From positions 1,719,001 through 1,783,000 of the forward strand of contig NZ_CP059066.1 in the NCBI RefSeq assembly GCF_017301615.1: a DNA stretch of 64,000 nt, in the 5' to 3' direction. This document shows, one piece after another, positions 35,701 through 45,205 of this stretch (its first letter is position 1; every line of letters begins with the position of its first letter). The stretch comes from Koleobacter methoxysyntrophicus (GTDB lineage Bacteria > Bacillota > Thermosediminibacteria > Koleobacterales > Koleobacteraceae). The notes under the pieces were generated by a model. The model was not told the origin of the DNA, did not search any database, and saw nothing but the letters and a program-made list of their open reading frames with translations. Made by a program: the position numbers and the translations under genes.

Positions 35701-36436
35701 ACTTATCTATGCAGGTGGAGATTTTAAAGAATATTTTAGGTATGAAAACGGAGCGTGGCAGATAAAGACAAAGGATGGGTGGAAGAAATCTTCCATTGAT
35801 ATAGCAGGGGATAATGCCATTCCTGTTGTTGATGATGATTATTTTGAAGATGATATCGTCAACCGGTTTGTTGAGTTTGTTAAAGTGGCCTTTGGTGAAG
35901 AAACATTAGAGGAAAATTTGGACTATATTGCCGAAACTTTAGGCAAAAAATCAAATGAAACTTCAAGACAGGCTATCAGAAGATACTTCTTAAAAGATTT
36001 TTATAAAGACCATGTAAAAACATATAAAAAGCGTCCCATTTACTGGCTTTTTGACAGCGGTAAAGAAAACGGGTTTAAGGCGCTCATCTACATGCACCGC
36101 TACGACCCTTTCACCGCTGCCAGGGTGCGGACCGATTATCTGCACAAACTGCAGAAAAAATACGAGGCAGAAATCCACCATTTAGATATACTTATCGATT
36201 CGGATATATCAGAGAGAGAAAAGGCAGCAGCAAGAAAGAGAAAGGAAAAGATTATGAAGCAAATTATGGAATGCAGGGTTTACGACCAGGTTATAGCCCA
36301 CGTGGCAAATCAAAAAATTGAAATTGACCTGGACGATGGTGTAGAAGTCAACTATGCCAAATTCCAGGGAGTAGAAATTCCTCAAGGAGAGGGGAAAAAG
36401 CCCTTAAAAGCAGATTTGCTGGCGAAGATACGATAG
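32711..36436 (+). CDS. pglX: BREX adenine-specific methyltransferase PglX (BrxX)
   Basis: A 1241-residue N6-adenine DNA methyltransferase that marks self DNA and gives BREX its specificity. The SAM motif is [15 protein letters not shown] (about residue 345) and the catalytic motif NPPY (about 543). The standard N-terminal ([14 protein letters not shown]) and C-terminal ([14 protein letters not shown]) regions are present. Residues 144-162 carry a threefold HDTEDL repeat. About 548-890 is encoded by markedly AT-rich DNA and probably is the exchanged target-recognition region. GTG start, with GGGGAGGGG upstream. Confidence 0.92.
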   Translation: MNKTAIKNFAVRARRKLIEEVTQKAYKIGITKDRIYDIETFDGGFKVKGRENGRPFKKYEIKQREKLIEKIREKGFEQVMEEVAYTWFNRFIALRFMEVNDYLPTGVRVLSSVDKKKKEPDIIREALNVDLDIDREIVYRLQDNHDTEDLHDTEDLHDTEDLYKYLLIKQCNQLSEIMPAVFEGIADYTELLLPDNLLSEGSVIRDLVESIEEYDWKIELDEEEKELEEEKGEHGIEIIGWLYQYYISEKKDEVFAGLKKNKKITKENVPAATQLFTPKWIVKYMVENSLGRLWLESHSDEELKVKWKYYLEEAEQEPEVKKQLGELKDPNLSPEDIKVLDPAMGSGHILVYAFDVLYDIYLSAGYSEREIPTLILEKNLYGLDIDDRAGQLAAFALLMKARSKNRRIFRHRPKLNLCSIQESNGIPKEAVDYLVKEDDNLGKDVKYLVEVFHDAKEYGSILNVKEVDFDTLEKMVEDIRNSGAGNIFERQYREIMLKELPLDQFEKVYTLGPYKEVLLEKLPPLIQQGRIMSQKYDVVCTNPPYMRQGNMTNKLIVFIEDKFQDSKGDLYSVFIDMCIRYCRNYMYISMITQQSWMFVASYENLRNYILNNSTIYSLIHLGARAFEEISGEVVQATTFIIRKILNKDYRGIYYKLDDVKNAKEKELQFLSNVNRKYIIKTSDYEIIPRKPIAYWVSKKLLKSFSNSIDIYNIIDDIGSGNKTANNEKYLRYIWEIEKNKLNSKWILYAKGGVYRKWYGNLENVVDWSNEAKYFYKNNKTSNLLNERFWFKKGITYTDLTSKDFNGRFLPDYALFDMSGPSIIVEDEVRRNYLLGFYNSIVASNFLRLLNSSFHVKLNDLIRVPVIYKEEEKKVLSRINNVVKINIIISKTDWDSFETSWDFKRHPLLTHKGNATTIGEAFNNWANFAEKQFNQLKANEEELNRIFIEIYGLQDELTPEVPDEDITIRKADRERDIKSFISYAVGCMFGRYSLDEEGLIYAGGDFKEYFRYENGAWQIKTKDGWKKSSIDIAGDNAIPVVDDDYFEDDIVNRFVEFVKVAFGEETLEENLDYIAETLGKKSNETSRQAIRRYFLKDFYKDHVKTYKKRPIYWLFDSGKENGFKALIYMHRYDPFTAARVRTDYLHKLQKKYEAEIHHLDILIDSDISEREKAAARKRKEKIMKQIMECRVYDQVIAHVANQKIEIDLDDGVEVNYAKFQGVEIPQGEGKKPLKADLLAKIR
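33143..33196 (+). repeat. 18-bp tandem repeat, three copies, inside pglX
   Basis: Three exact copies of an 18-base unit (33143-33160, 33161-33178, 33179-33196) encode HDTEDL three times. Copy-number changes would keep the frame. Confidence 0.95.
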
Positions 36437-36451
36437 AAATGAGGTGTTAAT

Positions 36452-39097
36452 ATGATATTAGAAAAAGGAGCAGAATTTATCCGTGTTGATCTCCATACCC
36501 ATACAAAATCCGATAAAGAGTTTAAGCAAGAAAACTGGAAAGGTGATGAGGACTTTGCCAGACAATATGTTGAGCAGTTAGAAAGACAAAAGATCAAAGT
36601 AGCAGCCATAACAAACCATAACAAATTTGAAAGAGAAGAATACCTAAAGATTAAAAAAGAGGCTTCGAAAAAAGGCATATTAGTTTTGCCGGGTGTTGAA
36701 GTTTCCATAGCTGAAGGGAAAAGAGGAATCCATCTTTTGTGCATTTTTCCGGAAGAACTGGTCAATATTGAAGAGCATGAAACCCAATGTACAATCGAAA
36801 AATTTATTACGCTATTGTTTCCGACTAAAAGATTTGACAGTAATAGAGATCCTTTAACATCTGGGAAAAGCTTAGTAGACTTGGTGGATATATTAGAGAA
36901 TAGTTTAAAATGTCGCTACATGCTGATACCAGCTCATGTCAATAATTGTAAGGGAATGTTCAAAGAATGGAGTTTTAATTCCATAATGCCATTTATCAAC
37001 ACTGATTGGATGCGCAAAAGAATTGTCGCTTTTCAGGGAATTAATGAAGGTACCAGACAAGCCTTTGAAAATGAAATACACAAAGTGGCAAAAAAAGAAA
37101 AAATTAAAAAGCAGTTATTAATACCGGCTTATATCGATGCCTCGGATTCTAAAGATTTGAGTAGTGTGGGGAGCAAATATACGTATGTTAAACTGGGTGA
37201 ATTAAGTTTTGATGCTTTATATTTTGCCCTTTCGCAGCATGAACTGAGGGTAAAAAAAGGTAAACTGCCAGATGAAAAAATTCGGCGGATAAAAAAGGTT
37301 GAGTTCCTGACACAAAAAGGGCTGGAAAATGTCAATATTCAGTTTAACCCATGTCTGAATAATTTTATAGGAATTCGCGGTTCTGGCAAGTCAACAATAA
37401 TTGAAGCGCTCCGGTATGCCTTTGAATTAGAAGCAGATGATGACAGGGAATATAAGGATGGATTGTTAAAGGAGCATTTAGGTTCGGGGGGAAAGGTCAT
37501 AATAGATATAGAGGATAAAATAGGGAATTCTTACAGGATTGAAAGGATATTTGGGGAAAGAGCAAAGGTTTATAATGCTAGTGGTGAATATTGTCCCGGA
37601 CTGAGACCTTTTGATTTAATGCCTGTAGTTTATTATGGTCAGAAGGACCTCCAGAAAAAAATGAAAGACCCTAAACTGCAAATGGATTTTATTGACCATT
37701 ATATTAAAGAAGAAATTGCAGAGGTTCAAAATAGAATATCAGAAAAAAAGGAAGAAATGAGAAAGCTTTTTGATGGAATAAAAAGGTTAAGAGGAAAGGT
37801 TAAAAAACAAGATGAGTTTAAAGAAAGATTAGCAAGGGTAGAAAAGGAAATTAAAGATTTTAAGGAACTCGGGGTGGCAGATAAGCTGAAACTGGAGGCG
37901 GCTTTTAAAAAAGATGAAATCTTTTTGGAAAGAATTAAAAATGCCTTGGAAGAAGAAAAGAGAAAAGGGCAGCAGTGTAAATCGGATATTTTAGATATAA
38001 TTGGATCTATTTCCTTTCGAAAGTCAGAAAACAACCAGGATTTGTTTGATAAGTTAGAGAAAGCCTTTGATGCATATAAAAAGCAGGTGTTGAATATAAT
38101 GGAAAATCTTGAGCAGGCCCGCAACGCTATGTTTCAAGAATTTAAAAGTATTGATTTAGAATTTAGAAAGAGAAGGGAAGGTATAGCAGAAGAGGTTGCG
38201 GAAATTAAAAGAAATATCAATATAAAAGAATTATCCCCAGATGATTATTCCAAAAAAATCGAAGAAAAAGACAAATATACTGCTGCTTTAAAAGAAATAG
38301 AAAAATATAAAGATAAATTGAGGAAAATGGAGAAACAAAAGGAAAAACTGCTGGATGAATTAGAAAAACTCTGGTATCAATTATATCAAATCAGGGTGGA
38401 TAAAGCCAGGGAAATCAATGAAAGTCAGGACATCATAAAGGTTGAGATTAAATATAAGGATGATAAAGATTCCTATTATAATTTTTTAAAAGAAGATATA
38501 TTTAAAGGTTCAGGAATTAGGAGTGATAAAATACTTGCTTTAACCGAGAAATATATTGATGGAATAGCATTGCTGGATGGTATTTTTAATGTGAAAAATG
38601 ACGAATTGGATTTTTTGGGTGAAAGCCAGTTAGTGAAAATCAAAGAGTGGTGCGCTGAAAATGAGTATGCTTTATGTGTTTATAAAGTGCCCGATACAAT
38701 AAAAATATTTTATAATGACAAACCCCTTGAACATTTATCGCTGGGTCAGAGGGCGTCTTCCCTTCTTATGCTTTTGCTAACTATGGATAATAGCCCTTTG
38801 ATTATGGATCAGCCTGAAGATGACCTTGACAATCAAATGGTGTATAAGGGCTTGGTAAGAGAATTGTTAAAATTAAAAGGTAAAAGACAGATCATTTTTG
38901 CGACCCATAATTCTAATATTCCTGTTCTTGGAGACTGTGACCAGGGGATTGTATGCAGAAATGAGGAGGGGAAAATTAAAGTAGAAACGGGTAGTATAGA
39001 TACGAAACTTTTACAGAAAAACATTGTAAAAATTATGGAAGGCGGCCAGGATGCATTTAATAGAAGGAAGGAGATTTACGAAAAATGGATGTTATAG
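36452..39097 (+). CDS. PHP-SMC fusion ATPase (TrlF-like) embedded in BREX
   Basis: An 881-residue protein. The N-terminal PHP phosphoesterase-like domain (about 10-240) has VDLHTHT, ITNHNKF, PGVEVS and PAHVNN as metal-binding blocks. The remainder is SMC/RecN-like: Walker A GIRGSGKSTIIEALRY (about 310), a long coiled coil (about 415-670), the signature LSLGQRASSLLMLLL (about 768), and Walker B LIMDQPEDDLD (about 788). It resembles proteins annotated as TrlF-family ATPases. It may cleave nucleic acid or nucleotides in an ATP-gated way (inference). Its end overlaps the next gene by 13 bases. Confidence 0.85.
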   Translation: MILEKGAEFIRVDLHTHTKSDKEFKQENWKGDEDFARQYVEQLERQKIKVAAITNHNKFEREEYLKIKKEASKKGILVLPGVEVSIAEGKRGIHLLCIFPEELVNIEEHETQCTIEKFITLLFPTKRFDSNRDPLTSGKSLVDLVDILENSLKCRYMLIPAHVNNCKGMFKEWSFNSIMPFINTDWMRKRIVAFQGINEGTRQAFENEIHKVAKKEKIKKQLLIPAYIDASDSKDLSSVGSKYTYVKLGELSFDALYFALSQHELRVKKGKLPDEKIRRIKKVEFLTQKGLENVNIQFNPCLNNFIGIRGSGKSTIIEALRYAFELEADDDREYKDGLLKEHLGSGGKVIIDIEDKIGNSYRIERIFGERAKVYNASGEYCPGLRPFDLMPVVYYGQKDLQKKMKDPKLQMDFIDHYIKEEIAEVQNRISEKKEEMRKLFDGIKRLRGKVKKQDEFKERLARVEKEIKDFKELGVADKLKLEAAFKKDEIFLERIKNALEEEKRKGQQCKSDILDIIGSISFRKSENNQDLFDKLEKAFDAYKKQVLNIMENLEQARNAMFQEFKSIDLEFRKRREGIAEEVAEIKRNINIKELSPDDYSKKIEEKDKYTAALKEIEKYKDKLRKMEKQKEKLLDELEKLWYQLYQIRVDKAREINESQDIIKVEIKYKDDKDSYYNFLKEDIFKGSGIRSDKILALTEKYIDGIALLDGIFNVKNDELDFLGESQLVKIKEWCAENEYALCVYKVPDTIKIFYNDKPLEHLSLGQRASSLLMLLLTMDNSPLIMDQPEDDLDNQMVYKGLVRELLKLKGKRQIIFATHNSNIPVLGDCDQGIVCRNEEGKIKVETGSIDTKLLQKNIVKIMEGGQDAFNRRKEIYEKWML

Positions 39098-40248
39098 AAC
39101 TGTTGGAGATAATAGGAGCAGGTGAGGACAGTAAAACCCAGTTTAAAGAATTTTTTTCCAGCCCTGATGCTTTGGCGGCAGAGATAACTGCTTTTGCCAA
39201 TACAAATGGGGGCAGGATAGTGGTAGGAGTAAGCGATGACGGAGAATTAATTGGACTAACCTTGGATAAAGTTGCTCATCTGAACCAGATGATATCAAAT
39301 GTATGTTCACAAAAGATAGACCCCCCTCTATCTGTTGAAACAGAAAATGTGAAATATAAAGACAGGATAGTTGTTGTGATAAATGTACCCAGGGGAATTA
39401 ATAAATTCTATGTGGCAAACGGCAGGGATGTTTGGGTTAAGGTGGGAGCTGATAAAAGAAGGGCGAGCAGAGAAGAGATGAGGAGACTACTGCAGGAGTC
39501 TTCCAATATTTTTGCTGATGAGCAGCCAATACCCGGCACAGATATCAGTAGTTTAGATAGGAGTTTGCTTGAGGGTTTTATTGAGAACAAAACTGGGGGA
39601 AAAATTGAAAATATTTCTGTGTCATTAAAACGATTGCTAAACAACATGAAACTTATGCGGGATGACAATTGTACGCTGGCAGGTTTGCTTTTATTTGGAA
39701 AAAGGGATAATCAGATTTTATCACAGCATATAATCAGTGCAGTATCGTGGTACGGCAATGATCCTGCAGGCGTAGAATATAGAGACAGTGAAGACATTAA
39801 GGGCCATGTCCTGGATTTATTTCAAAACGGAATGGCCTTTTTAAAAAGACAGTTGAGAAAAAAACAAAAGGGTCAGGATTTTAACAGTCTGGGAATTTTG
39901 GAAATTCCGGAGGTTGCCTTAGAGGAGGCTTTGGTAAATGCAATAGTTCACAGGAACTATTATGTAGAGAGCAATATAAGGCTTTTTGTTTTTGATGATA
40001 GGGTAGAAATAATCAGTCCTGGTTGTTTGCCTAACACATTGAGTGTTGAAACAATTAAAAACGGTGTCCATATTGCCAGAAATCCAATTCTTTTATCTCA
40101 CATTAAAGACATAAAAGGCATTCCATATAGAGGTATTGGCACAGGTATAACAAGGATTATTAAAAGTTGTAAAGAAGAAGGTGTTTCTGTAGATTTTATT
40201 GATGAAGTAGAGAAAAATCAGTTTAAAGTGGTGTTTTGGAGAGAGTAA
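39085..40248 (+). CDS. AlbA_2/HATPase_c_4 protein (RecG-like/Schlafen-like) embedded in BREX
   Basis: A 387-residue protein. The N-terminal AlbA_2 (Schlafen-type) domain shows FKEFFSSPDAL and ITAFANTNGGRIVVGVSDDG (about 20-55). A C-terminal HATPase_c_4-type ATP-binding domain shows VALEEALVNAIVHRNY and VEIISPGCLP (about 275-320). Such proteins are often labelled putative transcriptional regulator or helicase-related; Schlafen domains can bind or cut RNA. Translation is coupled to the PHP-SMC gene by a 13-base overlap, so the two probably work together. Confidence 0.85.
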   Translation: MDVIELLEIIGAGEDSKTQFKEFFSSPDALAAEITAFANTNGGRIVVGVSDDGELIGLTLDKVAHLNQMISNVCSQKIDPPLSVETENVKYKDRIVVVINVPRGINKFYVANGRDVWVKVGADKRRASREEMRRLLQESSNIFADEQPIPGTDISSLDRSLLEGFIENKTGGKIENISVSLKRLLNNMKLMRDDNCTLAGLLLFGKRDNQILSQHIISAVSWYGNDPAGVEYRDSEDIKGHVLDLFQNGMAFLKRQLRKKQKGQDFNSLGILEIPEVALEEALVNAIVHRNYYVESNIRLFVFDDRVEIISPGCLPNTLSVETIKNGVHIARNPILLSHIKDIKGIPYRGIGTGITRIIKSCKEEGVSVDFIDEVEKNQFKVVFWRE

Positions 40249-40328
40249 AGTCAAGAAACCCTTAAACTATGGATAGAAAAGTTCTAGAGAAGGATTCTGA
40301 TTGATTCGAATACATGTAGGTGATAAAA

Positions 40329-42884
40329 ATGAACTTAAATGAAATAAAGAAAAAATTAGAAGAACATTTCAGCAAAGAGCCTGCTGAAGGCAAAAAGAGG
40401 CGTATTATCTTTTGGTATGATGAAGAAGGAGAGTTTGTTGAGGATATAGATGAACTGCAGTTGGAAAATGCAAAAGTGTTAAAACTTAAAGACAACAACG
40501 CCTTCTTCATCAAGTATCAATTGGAAAAAGTAGATACGGAGTCAAACTACCTCATATATTCCCTCATGCCCAAACCCGTGCCCAGAGAGAACTGGCTGCT
40601 GGACATATTAAAATACAGCATGGAATTTTCTACAGATAAAGCAGTTTTAATTATGAGGGATTTTGGAGTAAAAGACACATCTCTTAGAAATGTATTTAAA
40701 AAGTACCTTAAGTTTTTTGGGAATAAGGAAAGATATAAAAAAATTGCTTCCTACAACATTGAAAACTTTACAGAAGAAAAGGTAGATATCGCTGTCCTTT
40801 CTACCTTATGTAGACTTCCTGTGGCTGATTTTGAACTTGTGGTCAAAAAAGTCCTCATGGGGGAAGCAGAAGAGGAAAATAAATATTTAGAAGCAATTAG
40901 AAATTTTGGGGACATAGATGCCTTCTGGAGGCTTGCGGAGAGAAGATACGGCTATATCCTTGAGGAGAAATCATTGGAAAAACTTATCGTTATGTTATTG
41001 GTTACCCATTTAAGTTACAATTTGGAGGAAAATCTACCCAAAACATGGCAGAAGTTTGTATCCCCGAAAAAATCGGACTGTGTCGTTTTTGTCAGCAACT
41101 TTATGAACCATGTAGCAGACGGTAAAATTTACGATCTTTTGGCTGATAAGGCGGGAAAAATATTAAATGTAAAGGATTACGTAAACAAGTGGGATGTGGA
41201 GAAGTACATAAACTGTGACACATTTAGAGTTTTTGATGAAAAAATCATATCAAAATTAATCAGCAATCTACTGGAAGATATCGGTGAGTTTGATAAATAT
41301 CGAAAGATTATCAACGGTAGAAGGACAAGCCACTGGTTTGAGCACTACAGATACGAATACGAAGCACTGTATTATGCCTTAGAAGTTCTTGGGATGGAAA
41401 AAAGCATAGGAAAGGTTATCAGGGGACAGACAGCCCTTGAACTGGTTGATAACTATACAAAAGAATACTATTTGATGGACCAGTTTTACAGGAAGTTCTA
41501 CCTGTACTATGACAAAATAACCAACAAGGAACCTTTTGAAAAACTGGCAGAAAAGATTGAGAACACTCACACCCACTGGTATCTAAATGAATTATCGGCA
41601 AAATGGTCAAGGGCTGTTGAAAGTGAACTGTTAGATAATTATATATTGGTCGGAATCCCACAGCAGAAGGACTTTTATAGGGAATATGTTTCTTCTTTTA
41701 TAAGAAATGATGAAAGGGTATTTGTAATAATCTCTGATGCTTTAAGATATGAGGCGGGAAAAGAACTGCTTGACCTTATAAACAAGGAAATAAGAGGGGC
41801 TGCTGAAATACACTTTATGCAGGGGGTCGTTCCTTCCACCACCAAGTTTGGCATGGCAAGCCTGCTTCCTAGAAAAAGCATGGGGATAAATGAAAAGGCG
41901 GAAATTTTTGTTGACGGCATAAATACGCAGGGAACAGACAATAGAGAAAAGATATTGTTGAATTACTGTGAGGACGCATTAGCCATACAATATAATGACA
42001 TGGTAGACATGAAAAGGCCTGAATATAAAAAGACTTTTGAGGGCAAAAAACTCATTTACATCTACCACAATATAATTGATGCGGTAGGGGATAAAATTTT
42101 GACTGAAAGGGATGTGTTCGAAGCCGTTGAAAGGGCCATAGGTGAATTGGTTAATCTTGTAAAAAATCTTATTAATAATGTGAGTGCAACCAATATCTTC
42201 ATTACTGCAGACCACGGTTTTGTATACAGGCGGTCACCGTTAAAAGAAAGCGATAAAGTTGGCAAACACAATATTAAAGCGGTAGAAGAAGGGAGAAGAT
42301 TTGTACTGTCTGAATCAAAGGACAGTTTGGAAGATACCCTGTCAATCTCAACGAAGTATCTTTTTGGTGAACAGACAAATTTAAAGGCAGTAGTGCCCAA
42401 AGGGGTTGTTCGGTATAAGGTTCAGGGAGCGGGAGCCAACTATGTTCACGGAGGGGCTTCCCTTCAGGAAATCATTATTCCCGTGATCAAATTTAAAAAT
42501 ATCAGAAAAGATGAATACAGAGCGACTAAGGTTGAAGTGAAGTTGACAAACATTTCAAGAAAGATTACCAACAGGATTACTTACCTGGAATTCTTCCAGA
42601 CTGAAAAAGTGGAAGATAAGAAGTTGCCTTTGAAACTGAAATTATATTTTGTTGATGAAGACGGAAATAGAATATCCAATGAGAACATCATCATTGCAGA
42701 CAGCAGGTCCTCAAGGCCTGAAGACCGTACCTTTAGAGAGAAATTTACCCTTAAAGATATGGCTTATGACAAGGGCAAAAAGTATTATTTAATTTTAGAA
42801 GATGAGGATGAGCCTGTGGAGAAGATATACGAGAAGATTCCCTTTACAATTGACTTGATTATAAGTGATGATTTTGGATTTTAA
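40329..42884 (+). CDS. pglZ: BREX phosphatase-superfamily protein PglZ
   Basis: An 851-residue alkaline-phosphatase-superfamily protein essential in BREX. ISDALRYEAGKEL (about 470) carries the metal-binding Asp, VVPSTTKFGMASLLP (about 500) the likely nucleophile region, and ITADHGFVYRR (about 625) the distal metal site. Its substrate in BREX is unknown. ATG at 40329 lies after GTAGGTGA; GTG at 40320 is an alternative. It is separated from the AlbA_2 gene by 80 bases, unlike the tight joins elsewhere, and may have its own promoter. Confidence 0.92.
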   Translation: MNLNEIKKKLEEHFSKEPAEGKKRRIIFWYDEEGEFVEDIDELQLENAKVLKLKDNNAFFIKYQLEKVDTESNYLIYSLMPKPVPRENWLLDILKYSMEFSTDKAVLIMRDFGVKDTSLRNVFKKYLKFFGNKERYKKIASYNIENFTEEKVDIAVLSTLCRLPVADFELVVKKVLMGEAEEENKYLEAIRNFGDIDAFWRLAERRYGYILEEKSLEKLIVMLLVTHLSYNLEENLPKTWQKFVSPKKSDCVVFVSNFMNHVADGKIYDLLADKAGKILNVKDYVNKWDVEKYINCDTFRVFDEKIISKLISNLLEDIGEFDKYRKIINGRRTSHWFEHYRYEYEALYYALEVLGMEKSIGKVIRGQTALELVDNYTKEYYLMDQFYRKFYLYYDKITNKEPFEKLAEKIENTHTHWYLNELSAKWSRAVESELLDNYILVGIPQQKDFYREYVSSFIRNDERVFVIISDALRYEAGKELLDLINKEIRGAAEIHFMQGVVPSTTKFGMASLLPRKSMGINEKAEIFVDGINTQGTDNREKILLNYCEDALAIQYNDMVDMKRPEYKKTFEGKKLIYIYHNIIDAVGDKILTERDVFEAVERAIGELVNLVKNLINNVSATNIFITADHGFVYRRSPLKESDKVGKHNIKAVEEGRRFVLSESKDSLEDTLSISTKYLFGEQTNLKAVVPKGVVRYKVQGAGANYVHGGASLQEIIIPVIKFKNIRKDEYRATKVEVKLTNISRKITNRITYLEFFQTEKVEDKKLPLKLKLYFVDEDGNRISNENIIIADSRSSRPEDRTFREKFTLKDMAYDKGKKYYLILEDEDEPVEKIYEKIPFTIDLIISDDFGF

Positions 42885-42908
42885 TAAGGTTTGAGCAGGT
42901 GAATAAAT

Positions 42909-44957
42909 ATGAATAAGACAGATAAAACTTCAAATTTAAATGAAAAACTGAATAAATACTTTCCGGGAAGGGTTGTAAGAAAGGACCTGACAAAAAAAAT
43001 TAAAGAAGGAGCAAATGTTCCGGTCTATGTACTGGAATATCTGCTCGGGATGTATTGTGCCACAGATGATGAAGACAGCATCAATGATGGCGTGGAGAGA
43101 GTTAAAAATATTCTTGCCCAAAATTTTGTCCGCCCGGATGAAGCAGAAAAGGTTAAATCGAAAATTCGTGAACTGGGGCAGTATACAGTAATTGACAAGG
43201 TAACGGTAAAATTGAATGAAAAGAAGGATATCTACGAGGCCGAGTTTTCCAATTTAGGGCTTAAAGGGGTGGAAATAGCACCCCATTATGTTAAGGAGTA
43301 CGAAAAACTCCTTGCAGGAGGAATCTGGTGCATTTTAAAAATCAGTTATTATTATGATGAAGAACTTAGAAATGTAAACCCATTTAAGATAGACAGTCTT
43401 AAACCGATTCAAATGCCCAGGCTGGATATAGAAGAGATATTTAACGGAAGAAGATATTTTACCAAGGATGAATGGATTGATGTACTTTTAAGATCGGTAG
43501 GTATGGAACCGACCCAATTAGAAAAAAATGTAAAGTGGCATCTGCTGGCCCGCATGATTCCCCTGGTAGAGAACAACTACAATCTTTGCGAATTAGGGCC
43601 GAGGGGTACGGGAAAATCCCATATATATAAAGAAATATCTCCTTATTCAATCTTGATATCAGGCGGACAAACTACGGTGGCAAATCTGTTTTATAACATG
43701 TCTACGAGAAAAATAGGTTTGGTTGGATTATGGGATGTGGTGGCTTTTGATGAAGTGGCAGGTATAACTTTTAAGGACAAGGATGGAATTCAAATCATGA
43801 AGGACTACATGGCTTCAGGTTCTTTTGCGCGAGGGAAAGAAGAAAAAAATGCTTCAGCCTCCATGGTGTTTATAGGGAATATTAATCAAAGCGTTGATGC
43901 TTTGCTGAAAACTTCCCATTTATTTGAGCCCTTCCCTGAAGCAATGGCGTATGACACTGCTTTTTTTGACAGAATGCATTATTATATTCCGGGATGGGAG
44001 ATTCCAAAATACAGGCCTGAGTACTTTACCAATGAATACGGGTTTATTACAGATTACATAGCAGAGTTTTTCCGGGAAATGAGAAAAAGGTCATTTTCCG
44101 ATGCCCTGGATAAATATTTTATTTTAGGAAACAACCTTAATCAGAGGGATGTAATAGCGGTAAGAAAAACGGTATCGGGCCTGCTTAAACTCATTTATCC
44201 AAATGGAGAATTTGAGAAGGAAGATATAGAGGAAATATTAAGGTATGCTCTAGTCGGAAGAAGGAGAGTAAAAGAACAGTTAAAGAAAATTGGCGGTATG
44301 GAATTCTATGATGTGCATTTTTCTTATATTGAAAAAGAAACCTTCCAGGAGGAATTTGTTTCTGTACCCGAACAAGGTGGGAGCAAACTGATTCCAGAAG
44401 GAATGGGAAAACCGGGGCATGTTTATACGGTTGCTCGTGGTGATTCCGGTATGATCGGCGTATTCAAAATTGAAACAGAAGTTGTGCCAGGTTCGGGAAA
44501 GTTTGAAAGAACGGGACTCGGTTCAAATAGGGATGCAAAAGAAAGTATCAATACTGCCTTTAATTATTTCAAAGCAAACAGGAAAAATATCAGTGGAAGC
44601 ATATCACTAAATAACAACGATTTTCTAATGCACATTCAAGACCTTCGGGGTATAGGTATGACGTCAGAACTGGCTTTGGCTGCCTTTATTGCATTGTGCT
44701 CCGGTGCTTTAAAAAAACCGGTTCAGAGCCAACTGGTTGTGCTGGGTTCCATGAGTATTGGTGGGACAATCAATAAAGTTGAAGAGTTGGCTAGTGTATT
44801 GCAGGTTTGCTTTGATGCAGGAGCAAAAAGGGTACTGCTTCCAATGGCTTCTGCTGCTGATATAGGTACAGTTCCCCCGGAACTATTTGCAAAATTCCAG
44901 ATATCTTTCTATCAAAACCCTGAAGACGCTGTGTTTAAGGCTTTAGGGGTGGAATAA
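42909..44957 (+). CDS. brxL: BREX protein BrxL, AAA+ with Lon-like C-terminus
   Basis: A 682-residue AAA+ protein. Walker A GPRGTGKSHIY (about 227), Walker B-like VVAFDEVAG (about 275), IGNINQS sensor (about 315). The C-terminal 150 residues follow the Lon protease fold (SQLVVLGSMSIGGTINKVEEL). In my hand alignment the Ser-Lys dyad of Lon is not present (see findings). BrxL forms DNA-binding rings and is needed for restriction but not methylation in studied type 1 systems. It is the last gene of the island; no clear terminator follows. Confidence 0.92.
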   Translation: MNKTDKTSNLNEKLNKYFPGRVVRKDLTKKIKEGANVPVYVLEYLLGMYCATDDEDSINDGVERVKNILAQNFVRPDEAEKVKSKIRELGQYTVIDKVTVKLNEKKDIYEAEFSNLGLKGVEIAPHYVKEYEKLLAGGIWCILKISYYYDEELRNVNPFKIDSLKPIQMPRLDIEEIFNGRRYFTKDEWIDVLLRSVGMEPTQLEKNVKWHLLARMIPLVENNYNLCELGPRGTGKSHIYKEISPYSILISGGQTTVANLFYNMSTRKIGLVGLWDVVAFDEVAGITFKDKDGIQIMKDYMASGSFARGKEEKNASASMVFIGNINQSVDALLKTSHLFEPFPEAMAYDTAFFDRMHYYIPGWEIPKYRPEYFTNEYGFITDYIAEFFREMRKRSFSDALDKYFILGNNLNQRDVIAVRKTVSGLLKLIYPNGEFEKEDIEEILRYALVGRRRVKEQLKKIGGMEFYDVHFSYIEKETFQEEFVSVPEQGGSKLIPEGMGKPGHVYTVARGDSGMIGVFKIETEVVPGSGKFERTGLGSNRDAKESINTAFNYFKANRKNISGSISLNNNDFLMHIQDLRGIGMTSELALAAFIALCSGALKKPVQSQLVVLGSMSIGGTINKVEELASVLQVCFDAGAKRVLLPMASAADIGTVPPELFAKFQISFYQNPEDAVFKALGVE

Positions 44958-45205
44958 ATAGTGGGTTGTGCGGAAATAAAAAGGGTGCAAAGGGTACACA
45001 GGTATACAAAACCCGCATCCGGTAAGGGATTGAGGGGACAATTGGTTATCATTTATGGTTGATTTTATACGGAAAAACTGATAATATAAATCCGTAGGGC
45101 TTATCGCAGTCCTTTGTTGGTAGTGTCAAAAAAGTAATGAAAAATGCTAATTAAAGGTTATAGGCAAAAAAATTATAGAATCCTGAACCCCCAGGAGGGT
45201 ATTAT
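44958..45205. other. Intergenic region after brxL
   Basis: No gene and no clear hairpin terminator seen. It is moderately AT-rich. CCCAGGAGGG just before 45206 is the ribosome site of the next gene. Confidence 0.4.
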
